DNA from: JADJPO01 sp963750395
Lineage (GTDB): Bacteria; Actinomycetota; Actinomycetes; Actinomycetales; Kineosporiaceae
NCBI GenBank assembly: GCA_963750395.1
Contig: CAVVQM010000006.1
Location: 186,001 to 250,000 of the forward strand
DNA length: 64,000 nt
Direction: 5' to 3'
Notes under the pieces: generated by a model
Databases searched by the model: none
What the model saw: only the letters and a program-made list of their open reading frames with translations
What the model was told of the DNA's origin: nothing
Part shown: in pieces, positions 46,158 through 54,588 of the stretch
Layout: every line of letters starts with the position of its first letter
Numbering within the stretch: the stretch's first letter is position 1
Program-made: the position numbers and the translations under genes

Positions 46158-46997
46158 TCAGCGCAGGCCCGACACGGTGAACGCTCCGTATCCCACGACG
46201 CGCTCGGGACCACCGGCGGTGTCGGCCGACGTACGCAGGTCGAGCAGCCTGATCGACCTGTCGCGCCGTCGCGAGTGCTCGAGTAGACCGCGCAGGGCCC
46301 AGGCCCCACAGGCGTCCTCGGGCCGGATGGCGTCCGCGTCACGGGAGAGGATCGCCTCCGCCGTGCGGCGGTCCAGCCGGGCGGCGGTGGCCGCGTCGCG
46401 GTAGTGACTCAGATCGGTGCTGACCACCACCAGAGTCGGTCCGGCCGCTTCGAGGGCGTCGAGACGGTCCGACACGTCTGCCGCTGCGGTGCGCCCCACG
46501 GCGACCGGCACGATGACGAGCCGACGTCGCGTGAGGGGACTCGCGATCCGTTGCAGGAACGGCAGCTGCACCTCCAGCGCGTGGTCGTCGGCGTGGGGCC
46601 GGTCGTCGGCTCGGATGCCCGGCGCCTGCTCGACCTCCACCTCGCCCAGCGGCGTCAGCCAGCGGCCCGCGGCGGCGCACGCCATGCCGTCCAGGGGGAC
46701 GTGGTGGGAGGGCCCGAGCAGGACGACGCGGCGCGGCGGCGCGACGTCCTGAGCCTGGAGTTGCGCGTAGGCGCTCGCTGCCACGGCTGCGCTGTAGACG
46801 TACCCGGCGTGCGGGACGACGAGCGCCCGGATGGGCTCGGCAGGCTCATCGGCTGCGGCCGCGGTCAGTGGCGCCGAGGCGCGCGCGGCGGACAACAGGC
46901 CGTCCACCGTGGCGGCGAGTTCCTCCGGTGCGGCGGGGTAGAAGACGCCGGCGACCGCGGGCCTACGCGTTCGACGTCCGCCGACGGTCCCGGCCAC
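46158..46997 (-). CDS. amrB: AmmeMemoRadiSam system protein B (MEMO1-like)
   Basis: A 279-residue MEMO1 family protein with an extradiol-dioxygenase-like fold. Landmarks: AVAGVFYPAAPEELAATVDG at the start, VVPHAGYVYS with a family His, LLGPSHHVPLDG, DDHALEVQLPFLQ, and VVVSTDLSHYR with an Asp-x-x-His. The GTG at 46997 lies just after the stop of the radical SAM gene, so the two form an operon. The activity of the bacterial family is unresolved. It is a partner of the radical SAM enzyme. Confidence 0.88.
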   Translation of the reverse strand: MAGTVGGRRTRRPAVAGVFYPAAPEELAATVDGLLSAARASAPLTAAAADEPAEPIRALVVPHAGYVYSAAVAASAYAQLQAQDVAPPRRVVLLGPSHHVPLDGMACAAAGRWLTPLGEVEVEQAPGIRADDRPHADDHALEVQLPFLQRIASPLTRRRLVIVPVAVGRTAAADVSDRLDALEAAGPTLVVVSTDLSHYRDAATAARLDRRTAEAILSRDADAIRPEDACGAWALRGLLEHSRRRDRSIRLLDLRTSADTAGGPERVVGYGAFTVSGLR

Positions 46998-47001
46998 CGG
47001 G

Positions 47002-48105
47002 TCAGCGCTCCGAGGCCAGACGGACCGGCAGGCGGCGCGGACCCCAGGTCCCGGCGGCTCCGTCGTACTGCCCCGGGAGCCGGGTGCCGCAGTCCCGACA
47101 CCGACCCTGCTCATCGAGGCGGTAGCTCTCGATCCGGTAGCCGTCCCGGACGACGACCGGTGCCCCGCAGCCCGGGCAGGACGTCGTGCCACCCTCGGTG
47201 TCCCGCACATTCCCGGTGTAGACGTGTCGCAGGCCGTTGTCGAGTGCGATCCGCCGTGCCCGGGTCAGCGTGGCCGGCGGCGTGGGTGGGACGTCGAGCA
47301 TCTTGAAGTCGGGATGGAACGCCGAGAAGTGCACAGGGACATCGGCTCCCAGCTCGTCGTGCACCCAGCGGGTCAGCGCCTCGATCTCCGCCGGGCCGTC
47401 GTTGAGCCCCGGGATCAGCAGGGTGGTGATCTCCAGCCAGACGTCGGTCTCGTGGTGCAGGTAGCGCAACGTCTCCAGCACCGGCGCGAGCCGGCCGAGA
47501 GTGACCTTGCGGTAGAACTCGTCGGTGAAGGCCTTGAGGTCGATGTTCGCGGCATCCAGGTGGGCGTAGAGGTCTCGGCGGGCGGGCCCGCACATGTAGC
47601 CGGCCGACACCGCGACCGCCCGGATGCCCCGCTGGTGACAGGCGTCCGCGACGTCCATCGCGTACTCGAGGAAGATCACCGGATCGTTGTAGGTGAACGC
47701 GACGCTGCGACAGCCGAGCTCATCTGCCGTCCGCGCGATCACCTCCGGGGAGGCGGCGTCGGTCAACCGGTGCGTCTGCCGGGACTTGCTGATGTCCCAG
47801 TTCTGGCAGAACCGGCACGCCAGGTTGCAGCCGGCGGTACCGAAGGACAGCACCGCGGTGCCCGGCAGGAAGTGGTACAGCGGCTTCTTCTCGATCGGGT
47901 CGACGCAGAAACCGCTCGAACGCCCGTAGCTGGTCAGCACGATCTGGTCCGCGGTTCTCGCCCTGACGAAGCACAGGCCTCGCTGCCCGTCATGCAACCG
48001 GCAGGCGCGCGGGCACACGTCGCACTGCAGGCGACCGTCCGGCAGGCGATGCCAGTACTGGGTCGGGACCGTATACGGATCGTCCATGCAGACATCAGTA
48101 CTCAT
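47002..48105 (-). CDS. amrS: AmmeMemoRadiSam system radical SAM enzyme
   Basis: A 367-residue radical SAM enzyme. The [4Fe-4S] motif is CNLACRFCQNW near residue 93. An N-terminal Cys cluster (CDVCPRACRL, then GLCFVR) precedes it. A C-terminal zinc-ribbon-like tail contains CPGCG and CRDCG. The body includes FTYNDPVIFLEYA and NIDLKAFTDEFYRK, typical of the family. The reaction is unknown. The third common member, the AMMECR1-like protein A, is not seen nearby. The gene sits between amrB and the adenosine-specific kinase, all leftward. An ATG seven codons in is an alternative start. Confidence 0.92.
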   Translation of the reverse strand: MSTDVCMDDPYTVPTQYWHRLPDGRLQCDVCPRACRLHDGQRGLCFVRARTADQIVLTSYGRSSGFCVDPIEKKPLYHFLPGTAVLSFGTAGCNLACRFCQNWDISKSRQTHRLTDAASPEVIARTADELGCRSVAFTYNDPVIFLEYAMDVADACHQRGIRAVAVSAGYMCGPARRDLYAHLDAANIDLKAFTDEFYRKVTLGRLAPVLETLRYLHHETDVWLEITTLLIPGLNDGPAEIEALTRWVHDELGADVPVHFSAFHPDFKMLDVPPTPPATLTRARRIALDNGLRHVYTGNVRDTEGGTTSCPGCGAPVVVRDGYRIESYRLDEQGRCRDCGTRLPGQYDGAAGTWGPRRLPVRLASER

Positions 48106-48129
48106 CGGACATCCACCTTGCTTGACGGC

Positions 48130-48627
48130 TCAGAGCTTGTACCCGATGGCGCGCAACAGGTCGTGCCGGGCGGTGACATCGGCCTCGGTCTCCACACCGA
48201 GGGGCGGCGCTCCGTCGACGACGCCGACGACGCCGCGGCCGCGCGGGGTCGTCGCGACGAGCACCTCCACCGGGTTGGCCGTGGCGCAGAACACCGTGCA
48301 CACCTCGGCGACGGCCTTGACCTGGTTGAGGACGTTGACCGGGAACCCGTCGCGCAGACAGATCACGAACGAGTGCCCGGCCCCGATCGCCAGGGCGTTG
48401 TTCGTCGCGAGCTCGACCAGTTCGGAGTCGTTGCCGGACCGCCGGACCAGCCGTGGCCCGGACGCCTCACAGAAGGCCAGCCCGAACCGCAGCGACGGGC
48501 TCACACCCGCCAGCGCCTCGTGCAGGTCCTCGACCGTCTTGATGAAGTGCGCCTGACCGATGACGACGTTCACGTCGTCCGGTGTGTCGACCGGAACCGC
48601 CTCCCACGCGGGAGTGTCCATGGTCAC
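48130..48627 (-). CDS. Adenosine-specific kinase family protein
   Basis: A 165-residue protein of the adenosine-specific kinase family, a compact fold first characterised in an archaeon. Conserved segments: VNVVIGQAHFIKTVEDLHEA, RFGLAFCEASGPRLVR, HSFVICLRDGFPVNVLNQVK, and VFCATANPVEVLVA. A GGAGG box 8 bases before the GTG at 48627 supports the start. It is 24 bases upstream of the radical SAM gene in the same direction, and this association is seen with other AmmeMemoRadiSam loci. Confidence 0.88.
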   Translation of the reverse strand: MTMDTPAWEAVPVDTPDDVNVVIGQAHFIKTVEDLHEALAGVSPSLRFGLAFCEASGPRLVRRSGNDSELVELATNNALAIGAGHSFVICLRDGFPVNVLNQVKAVAEVCTVFCATANPVEVLVATTPRGRGVVGVVDGAPPLGVETEADVTARHDLLRAIGYKL

Positions 48628-48930
48628 GGGATCTACCTCCTTCCTGCGGCCACTGCGTGCTCACAGATCCAGCACACTCTCACCGCCGGCAAGGTCAAGG
48701 TGCCGAGGTCCCGGTGACGTGAATGGTGTCTCGGTGGTCGCCCTGCTTGCAGGCTACCTGCCTGCTCGTCGTGTGAACCTCGCCGAGCACGGGCCGGCCA
48801 CGGAGGGCATCGCCGAGTCAACAGATCGCCGGCGGGGGTGGTGGGTCTGCGACTTCGGCCCCTACCGCCGATCCTGGTCGCGGGACAGGCTGATGACGTC
48901 AGTGCACAGCTCGACGTCCTGGGGGACAGG
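48628..48930. other. Divergent promoter gap, no supported gene
   Basis: This lies between the leftward kinase operon and the rightward SRPBCC gene. The frames present have no recognisable content. No clear operator dyad was found. Confidence 0.4.
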
Positions 48931-49584
48931 GTGAAACGCGGATTGGTGGCGGCGACTGTCGTGGCGGCATCGGTGGTCGGGTACGAGCGGTGGGTGAAGC
49001 CCTGGCATCAACGATGGGGCGCGACGGAGGCGGAGCGTTCCGTCACGCTTCCCGGCGACGAGCTCGTGGCCGAACCCGCGACGCAGCTGACTCGCGCCCT
49101 CACCATCGACGCCTCACCCGATCGGGTGTGGCCGTGGATCGTGCAACTCGGCGCCGACCGCGGCGGCTTCTACAGCTACGACTGGCTGGAGAACCTGTTC
49201 GGACTCAAGATCCACAGCGCGGACCAGATCGTCCAGACCTGGCAGCGGCTGCGGGTGGGCGATGTCGTCTATGCAAGCCGCGACCGTACCGGTGGGTGGA
49301 TCGTCGTCGACCTCCGTCCACACGAGGCGCTCGTGCTCAAGGTCGCTGACTTGGCCGCCGGTCGGCCCCTACGTCGGGACGAACAGCTGAAGTGGGAGTT
49401 CCAGTGGACCTTCGCGCTGCGGCCCACGGCGTCGGGTGGTACCCGGCTGCTCGTGCGGGAACGGACCGCCTTCGGCAGTGCTGTCGCGCGCACGGTGATG
49501 GCCCCGGTCGGCGTGGTCAGCTTCGTGATGACTCGCCGCATGATGCTGGGGATCAAGACGCGGGTCGAAGGAATTGCACCTTGA
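48931..49584 (+). CDS. SRPBCC (START-like) family protein, membrane-anchored
   Basis: A 217-residue protein. A short hydrophobic N-terminal stretch (GLVAATVVAASVVGYERW) may anchor it. The SRPBCC domain starts near residue 45 (TRALTIDASPDRVWPWIVQL), followed by FYSYDWLENLFGLKIHSADQ and VYASRDRTGGWIVVDLRPHE. Such domains hold hydrophobic ligands. The GTG at 48931 is chosen for the GGGGGA box just upstream; the ATG at 48838 would add 31 unconserved residues. Function unknown. Confidence 0.7.
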   Translation: MKRGLVAATVVAASVVGYERWVKPWHQRWGATEAERSVTLPGDELVAEPATQLTRALTIDASPDRVWPWIVQLGADRGGFYSYDWLENLFGLKIHSADQIVQTWQRLRVGDVVYASRDRTGGWIVVDLRPHEALVLKVADLAAGRPLRRDEQLKWEFQWTFALRPTASGGTRLLVRERTAFGSAVARTVMAPVGVVSFVMTRRMMLGIKTRVEGIAP

Positions 49585-49643
49585 GCCGGCCGGTGCAGAG
49601 CGGGTGAGGACGCCGCGGTGCCGGCGGGCGCGGATGCCGACCG

Positions 49644-50861
49644 TCAGGCCCGGATGGTTTCAGGTTGCGCGTCGAGCTCGGCCAGGCACGTCAGGATCGC
49701 CTCCAGGGTGCGCTCGATGTCGCTGTCCAGCCCGACCGAGAACCGGATCAGACCGTCGGTCAGTCCCATGGCGTGGCGTGACTCGGCCGGGATCTCCGAG
49801 GAGGTGCTCGATCCGGGAGCACTGAACAAGGTCTTGAAGTAGCCGAGGCTCACCGCGAGATAGCCGACGCGCTCCTGTTGCATCCGGGTCATCAACCGGG
49901 CCGCACGCGGGTAGCTGCCGACGTCCAGAGTCATGACTCCCCCGTAGCCGAACCCGTGGTTCATCAAGCGGTTCAGCAATTCGTGCTGAGGATGCGCGGG
50001 TAGGCCGGGGTAGTGCACGGTGTAGCCGCGCTCGGCCAGGCCTGCCGTGAGATAGGCGGCGTTGGCGCCGTGCTGGCGCATCCGGATGTGCAGGCTGTGC
50101 AGGTTCTTCAGGATGCTGGCCGCCCGGTGGCTGTCGAGCACCGGACCGAGCAGCATGCTGGTGCCGGCGTTGACGTCATTGAGCTGCGCGATGAACTCGT
50201 TCGTGGACACCGCGCACCCGGCCACGCAGTCGCTGGTCCCGTTCACGAACTTGGTCAGGCTGTGCACGACGACGTCCGCGCCGAGCCTCAGCGGCGAGAG
50301 GATCATCGGGCTGAAGGTGTTGTCCACCACCAGGCGCGCGCCTCGCTCGTGGGCCAGGTCGGCCAGGACCGGCAGGTCGGCCACGTCGAGGAGCGGGTTG
50401 GTGATCGACTCAGCGAACAGCACCCTGGTGCGTGGGGTGATCGCTCGCCGCACCGCCTCGGCGTCGCAGATGTCCACGAAGCGGGTCGTGATGCCCAGGC
50501 GCGGCAGCAGGTTCTTGAACAGGGCGTAGGTGCCGCCGTAGATGGTCCGGCTTGCCACAACCTCATCACCGGCCGAGCACAGGGCCAGCACGGTACTGCT
50601 GATGGCGGCCATGCCCGACGCCATCACCTGCGCCGACTCCCCGTCCTCCATCCGGGCCAGGGCCTCGGCCAGGAACTTGTTCGACGGGTTCCAGTGCCGG
50701 GAGTACAGGAAGCACCCCTCGATCTCGTGCTCGAACACCTCCTCCATCCGTTCCGGGCTCAGGAACGTGAACGTGGAGGAGTCAGTGATCGACGGGTTGA
50801 CATCACCGAACTCACCGAAGACGAGGTAGTCCTGCACGCGGGAAGCCGGATCGAAGCTCAT
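49644..50861 (-). CDS. Cys/Met-metabolism PLP enzyme (methionine gamma-lyase-like)
   Basis: A 405-residue trans-sulfuration family enzyme. Features: YSRHWNPSNKFLAEALARME, ASGMAAISSTVLAL, VVDNTFSPM with the Asp for PLP, and HSLTKFVNGTSD with the Schiff-base lysine. GSSTSSEIP lies near the substrate carboxylate site. The family includes cystathionine beta/gamma-lyases, cystathionine gamma-synthase and methionine gamma-lyase. Sequence alone does not decide, though the N-terminal region is more lyase-like. The ATG at 50861 is chosen over 50888 because conservation starts there. It has no co-transcribed neighbour. Confidence 0.85.
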   Translation of the reverse strand: MSFDPASRVQDYLVFGEFGDVNPSITDSSTFTFLSPERMEEVFEHEIEGCFLYSRHWNPSNKFLAEALARMEDGESAQVMASGMAAISSTVLALCSAGDEVVASRTIYGGTYALFKNLLPRLGITTRFVDICDAEAVRRAITPRTRVLFAESITNPLLDVADLPVLADLAHERGARLVVDNTFSPMILSPLRLGADVVVHSLTKFVNGTSDCVAGCAVSTNEFIAQLNDVNAGTSMLLGPVLDSHRAASILKNLHSLHIRMRQHGANAAYLTAGLAERGYTVHYPGLPAHPQHELLNRLMNHGFGYGGVMTLDVGSYPRAARLMTRMQQERVGYLAVSLGYFKTLFSAPGSSTSSEIPAESRHAMGLTDGLIRFSVGLDSDIERTLEAILTCLAELDAQPETIRA

Positions 50862-51302
50862 CGGATCACCTTCGGATGTGCAGCCCACCGGCTGCTGACG
50901 TTGGACCGGTCACCCTGGAGCACACGCCATCCCCGCCGTGGCCGCAAGGGGGCCAAAGGACCGACCGCCAGAATGGCGCCTTCCCTGCGGACCCTCACCA
51001 TGATGAACGCATCCCCTCGCCGAGCCTTCGCTGCGCACTCGAATGCCTCGTCGCGGCTACTTCGTGGACGGGCTGGGCGCGACCCAGTTCGCCACGACCG
51101 GGGCGGTCGACCGGCTGCGGTCTGCGGCACGGCCGGTCGCACGTCCGAGGGGGAGCCGAGCACCGTGGTGCTGGCGGCGCCGGGTTCCACCCCACCCTCA
51201 GAGGGTTGCAGATCAGACCCTGAACGCCGCACCCAGTCGGATCGGGCAGCAGGCATCGCCGCACTATGGGATGTGAGCGCCGCCATCGGGCAGGATCTCG
51301 GC
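50862..51302. other. Divergent promoter gap, no supported gene
   Basis: This separates the leftward PLP-enzyme gene from the rightward PsiE-like gene. No frame is protein-like. Short GC-rich stems exist near 50885-50900 (CAGCCCACCGGCTGCTG) that could shape the leader of the PLP-enzyme mRNA, but I see no known riboswitch core. Confidence 0.35.
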
Positions 51303-51796
51303 ATGGCACCCTCCGATGAACCCGATCTGCCGCCCCGCTGGCACCGCTTCGGAACCCTCCTGCTCGAGGCCGCCGAAGGCATCGTGTACGTGGGGATCGC
51401 CGCGCTCCTGAGCGGGACGGCGGCGATCCTGCTCTTCGTCGCCGCAGGGCAGCTCGTCGCCATGGTCCGTGATCCCGGTCAGAACACGGGCATCGAGGTG
51501 CTCGACACCCTGCTGCTGCTGTTCATCATCGTCGAGCTGCTGTTCGCGGTCCGGGCCACGCTGCGCAAGCGCGAACTGGTGGCCGAGCCGTTCCTGCTGG
51601 TCGGGATCATCGCCTCGATCAAGGAGATCGTCGTGCTCTCGGTGAAGGCGGCCGAGCGAGATCGGCACCGGCGCGGAGTTCCGCGACAGACTGTGGGAGA
51701 TCGGCGTGCTCGGCGGTCCTGGTGCTGCTGCTGGGCGTCACCGCGTTGCTGCTGCGGCGCAAGGAGCGCGAACCCGAGGAGGCGAAGGACTCCTAG
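51303..51796 (+). CDS. PsiE-like membrane protein, two frame changes
   Basis: A phosphate-starvation-inducible E-like membrane protein of about 164 residues with four helices (IVYVGIAALLSGTAAILLFV, then LLLLFIIVELLFAVRATLR, FLLVGIIASIKEIVVLSVKA). The last helix (VLLLGVTALLLRRKEREPEE) is in another frame. An extra C at about 51650 (GCCGAG-C-GAGATC) and a second indel near 51715 explain it, and the restored stop is at 51796. The function of PsiE proteins is not known. The gene abuts the first tRNA-Ala repeat. Confidence 0.7.
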
Positions 51797-51947
51797 GGCA
51801 ACACAACTGACAAGACCTACCGCCGGGTAGCTGTACTCCCGTGCAGGACAATGATCGACAAACGATACGAATCGATCCGAGAGTCGCCTCTGACCAGGCA
51901 CTTTACGGTGGAGACGACGGGACTCGAACCCACAACCCCTGCTTGCA
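51797..51947. repeat. tRNA-Ala-flank direct repeat, copy 1 (most diverged)
   Basis: About 150 bp comprising sequence downstream of tRNA-Ala plus 39 bases of the tRNA 3' half through the anticodon (51909-51947), in the same orientation as the intact tRNA. The tRNA part differs from the intact gene by one substitution and one missing C. The tRNA 5' half is absent, so it is not a functional gene. Confidence 0.85.
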
Positions 51948-52027
51948 GACTGTCGGCACACCTCTTGCGGGGCGTCGCTGAGCACGACCTGGCCGCGGCG
52001 AGCACCGCTGAACCACGGCGACCGGCG

Positions 52028-52053
52028 CCGTTGCAGTACTTCCGTGCTGTACG
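52028..52053. repeat. Shared short motif in module A
   Basis: A 26-bp sequence containing TTGCAGTACTTCCGTGCTGT lies 81 bases after the truncated tRNA of copy 1. The identical 26 bases occur at 53089-53114, 86 bases after the truncated tRNA of copy 2. The core has GTAC at both ends. Confidence 0.8.
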
Positions 52054-52156
52054 CCCTCCGCCGTGCGACAAGCCGAAAGGGAGGCGGCGCCTGGGCAGGT
52101 CGGTTGCCCGTGTCGGCCCTTGGGGGCCCGCCTGCCTGGGTGCGTACTATCGAGGT

Positions 52157-52387
52157 GTGGGGTTTCCGCGGATCACGATCGAGCCTGGGCGGATGAACGG
52201 CCTGCCGTGCATCCGCGACACTCGGGTGACGGTGTCAGCTGTCCTGGGACAGCTCGCCGCGGGCAGGACGTTCGATGAGGTGCTGGCGGACTACCCGTAC
52301 CTGGTCCACGAGGACCTGCTCGCCGCATTGGAGTTCGCTGCCGCCGCGCTCCAAGAGCGTGAGCTGCCGCTTGCTCATCCGGCATGA
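52157..52387 (+). CDS. DUF433 antitoxin-like protein
   Basis: A 76-residue DUF433 family protein. The conserved N-terminus is RITIEPGRMNGLPCIRDTRV, followed by a helix-turn-helix-like part (VSAVLGQLAAGRTFDEVLAD, then YPYLVHEDLLAALEFAA). DUF433 proteins are predicted antitoxins paired with PIN-like DUF5615 toxins. The start is a GTG at 52157; the frame is open upstream through the repeat but unconserved. It overlaps the toxin start (ATGA), the usual TA coupling. Confidence 0.8.
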   Translation: MGFPRITIEPGRMNGLPCIRDTRVTVSAVLGQLAAGRTFDEVLADYPYLVHEDLLAALEFAAAALQERELPLAHPA

Positions 52388-52751
52388 GGTTTCTGGTCGA
52401 CGCCAACCTCTCGCCCACGCTGGCCGCTCGGCTGTCCTAAGCCGGCCACGAGGCGACGCATGTCGTCGATCATGGGCTATTGGCGGCCAGGAATGAGGAG
52501 ATCCTCGCCATGCCATCGAGAACGGTCAGGTGATCGTTTCCGCGGACACCGATTTCACGCTCATGCTCGCGGTGTCGGGGGCCACGAGCCCGTCTCTGGT
52601 TCTGCTGCGGTCAGCCGATCGGCTCGCCCCGGCCGATCAGGCGGATCTGATCCTCGTCAACCTGCCGACTGTGCTCAAGGAACTCGACGCCGGCGCGGTG
52701 GTGTCGTTGTCGACCACGCGGCTGCGGGTCCGGCCCCTACCGATACGTTGA
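52384..52751 (+). pseudogene. DUF5615 PIN-like toxin, disrupted
   Basis: The start MRFLVDANLSPTLAARLS is the DUF5615 N-terminus with the first PIN Asp. A TAA stop at 52438-52440 follows where relatives continue into AGHEATHVVDHGLLAARNEE. A frame change near 52505 then leads to the rest (NGQVIVSADTDFTLMLAVSG, with the later acidic residues, to LPIR at 52751). One nonsense codon and one frameshift leave no intact toxin, while its antitoxin frame is whole. It would have been a PIN-type RNase. Confidence 0.75.
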
Positions 52752-52852
52752 CGCACGCACTGGCGGGCCGGGTTGGTGGACCGACCCGCAGGGCCAGCGG
52801 GTCTTCGACAAGGATCCAGCCCTCGCCGACGACGTCGTTGCCAGGGGAAGGA

Positions 52853-53003
52853 CCGGCAGCACAACCCAGGGATATCCAACGACGGGTAGCTGCACCCCGT
52901 GCAGGACGCCGATCGGCAGCGATCATGAATCAGTCCGAAACCCCGCCTCTGACCAGCCATTTTGGTGGAGACGATGGGACTCGAACCCACAACCCCCTGC
53001 TTG
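52853..53003. repeat. tRNA-Ala-flank direct repeat, copy 2
   Basis: About 150 bp closely similar to copy 3, from CCGGCAGCACAACC to 38 bases of tRNA-Ala 3' half (52966-53003). The tRNA portion is identical to the intact gene up to the anticodon loop, then diverges. The hairpin arms after the tRNA (a terminator in copy 3) are eroded here. Confidence 0.88.
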
Positions 53004-53088
53004 AAAACTACCGGCACCAACCGTGTCGAGCTGCGGTGAGCACGCCCGACGCACGGTGAGCGCCGCCGAGCAGCGGCGGGTGGGGATG

Positions 53089-53114
53089 CCGTTGCAGTAC
53101 TTCCGTGCTGTACG
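53089..53114. repeat. Shared short motif in module B
   Basis: This is the same 26 bases as at 52028-52053, at nearly the same distance from the truncated tRNA, marking a common module end. Confidence 0.8.
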
Positions 53115-53145
53115 GCATAACGGGCAACGCCGTTCGAGACTACCG

Positions 53146-53544
53146 CTACGTGGCGAGGGCTTCCTCGGCAGCGGTGACGAGCCGGTTCGCCGCGCGCACG
53201 GCACTGCGCAGGGCGGCGGCGGTGATGAGCCGGCTGCCGTAGTGCGCGGTGTCCTTGAACTGCAGTAGCCGCTCCAGGTCACGCGCCGACGCCGGGCGCG
53301 CTGTCGTGAGGAGCGCGACGGCGGCCCGATGATCCGCCTCGCGGGAATGCTGACCCAGCAGGGCACAGCACAGCGCATCCGCCGCGGCGATCCCCGCCAG
53401 CACGGCGTTGCCGGTCGCCACGTTGTGCCACGCCGACGCGTCGTCCTCGGTTGTGGCCAGTTCCGCGACGTCCAGATAGCGGCGAGCGACGGCGCACCGG
53501 GCCCGCGCCTCGGCCGGTCCGCACCGCACCCGCCGCGCCATCAC
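53146..53544 (-). CDS. HEPN-like partner of nucleotidyltransferase
   Basis: A 132-residue all-helical protein of the size and position of HEPN-type toxins that pair with minimal nucleotidyltransferases. Segments: ARARCAVARRYLDVAELATT, NVATGNAVLAGIAAADALCC, and LERLLQFKDTAHYGSRLITA. The classic R-x4-6-H RNase motif is not clear; READH near residue 72 has three residues between Arg and His. The start (GTG at 53544 or ATG at 53541) overlaps the stop of the MNT gene, so the two are made together. Toxin activity is inferred from context. Confidence 0.65.
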   Translation of the reverse strand: MMARRVRCGPAEARARCAVARRYLDVAELATTEDDASAWHNVATGNAVLAGIAAADALCCALLGQHSREADHRAAVALLTTARPASARDLERLLQFKDTAHYGSRLITAAALRSAVRAANRLVTAAEEALAT

Positions 53545-54167
53545 GCCACCTCCCCCAGCAGGGCGTCGAGGCGCTGCCCGACCAGGTGCACGCCGTCCCG
53601 GCGCCAGGCCGCAACCAGCGGCTCACCGTCCAGGACTGCCTGGCGCAGACCGTCGCGGGTGGTCTCCACCATGTTGACTGGATTGCCGGTGCGTCGCCGC
53701 AGCCGGGCCACGGACTCGCTAAGTTGGGCATCCCAGGCCCCCTCGGCCGAAGCATCGGGCAGATCAGGACGGACCACGAGAAGGTCCAGATCACTGTCAA
53801 CGTCTGCGTCGCCACGAGCGGCTGACCCGAAGAGACTGGCGTGTGTCGGCGGCGGCGACCAACCGGACAGCTCCTCAGCGAGCGCCTGCACGAGCCGGGA
53901 CCGCAGGGTCACGAGCGCGGCGACGGCGTCGGCGGCGAGATGCTCGCTGTTGAAGCCGCACAGCAGGGCTCGGCCAGCCGGGCGCACCGCGACCAGCCCG
54001 TGATCGGCGAGCCGGTGCACCACGGTCTGGGCGCTGTTGTGGCTGACCCCGGCCAGACGGGCGACCTCACGCAAGGTGAACTCTGCAGGCGAAGCGCGCA
54101 CGAGGACCCGGAGCACTGCGGAGACCGACGGCGTCATCACCGCCCGCGCCGGGTCAGACAGATCCAC
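53541..54167 (-). CDS. HTH-MNT fusion: winged-helix nucleotidyltransferase antitoxin
   Basis: A 208-residue two-domain protein. Residues 12-80 are a winged helix-turn-helix (FTLREVARLAGVSHNSAQTV, then RLADHGLVAVRPAG). Residues 105-205 are a minimal nucleotidyltransferase (SLFGSAARGDADVDSDLDLL) with the GS and both Asp residues. In MNT-HEPN systems the MNT modifies the HEPN toxin; the extra HTH suggests direct self-repression. The GTG at 54167 is preceded by AGGAGT and, further up, by two TTCCATATGGAA-type palindromes. It heads an operon with the HEPN-like gene. Confidence 0.8.
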   Translation of the reverse strand: MDLSDPARAVMTPSVSAVLRVLVRASPAEFTLREVARLAGVSHNSAQTVVHRLADHGLVAVRPAGRALLCGFNSEHLAADAVAALVTLRSRLVQALAEELSGWSPPPTHASLFGSAARGDADVDSDLDLLVVRPDLPDASAEGAWDAQLSESVARLRRRTGNPVNMVETTRDGLRQAVLDGEPLVAAWRRDGVHLVGQRLDALLGEVA

Positions 54168-54189
54168 GCTGTGACTCCTACCTAGACTG

Positions 54190-54223
54190 CTTCCATATGG
54201 AAGGTTATCACTTCCATATGGAG
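54190..54223. promoter_or_regulatory. Twin CTTCCATATGGAAG palindromes upstream of HTH-MNT
   Basis: CTTCCATATGGAAG (54190-54203) and CTTCCATATGGAG (54211-54223) have centres 21 bp apart, two helical turns. They lie 23-56 bases before the HTH-MNT start, the place expected for autoregulation by its helix-turn-helix domain. Confidence 0.75.
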
Positions 54224-54434
54224 TACCACCGAGCCGTGGACGCTCGAGTGCCATGTCACGGGGGTCGCTCGCTGTGAGGTGTCGGCAGCGCCAGGCGCCT
54301 CCGCATCGATGCCGCCCACCAGCGGGAGCCCCACCTGGACAGGCGAAACCCCCCTGCTTCGCCAGCAGGGGCACCCCGTCCACGGCCCGGGCCCGTGCCT
54401 CGCTGAGCATCGTTGAGCCGCGCTGAGGAAGAAC

Positions 54435-54588
54435 CCGGCAGCACAACCGAGGAAAGCTACCGACGGGTAGCGGTACTCCCGTGCAGGACGCCGATCGACA
54501 GCGATCATGAATCGGTCCGAGAACCGCCTCTGACCAGGCACTTTGCGGTGGAGACGATGGGACTCGAACCCACAACCCCCTGCTTGCA
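54435..54588. repeat. tRNA-Ala-flank direct repeat, copy 3 (contains the intact tRNA 3' half)
   Basis: This is the reference copy: downstream flank plus the 3' half of the intact tRNA-Ala gene. It shares about 150 bp with copies 1 and 2. The three copies are 1.06 and 1.58 kb apart and in the same orientation. Confidence 0.88.
54456..54471 (-). terminator. tRNA-Ala terminator hairpin
   Basis: On the minus strand GCTACC-CGTC-GGTAGC is followed by TTTCCT, about 80 bases after the tRNA 3' end. The same hairpin is partly kept in copies 1 and 2. Confidence 0.6.

Noticed and set aside
50880..50905. Stem near the PLP-enzyme start considered as a SAM riboswitch
   Set aside because: No conserved riboswitch core or pseudoknot partner could be found. 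The stem alone is not enough in GC-rich DNA.
51901..53010. Truncated tRNA-Ala sequences considered as extra tRNA genes
   Set aside because: Only the 3' half up to the anticodon is present in each. The D-arm and 5' acceptor strand are missing, so they cannot fold as tRNAs.
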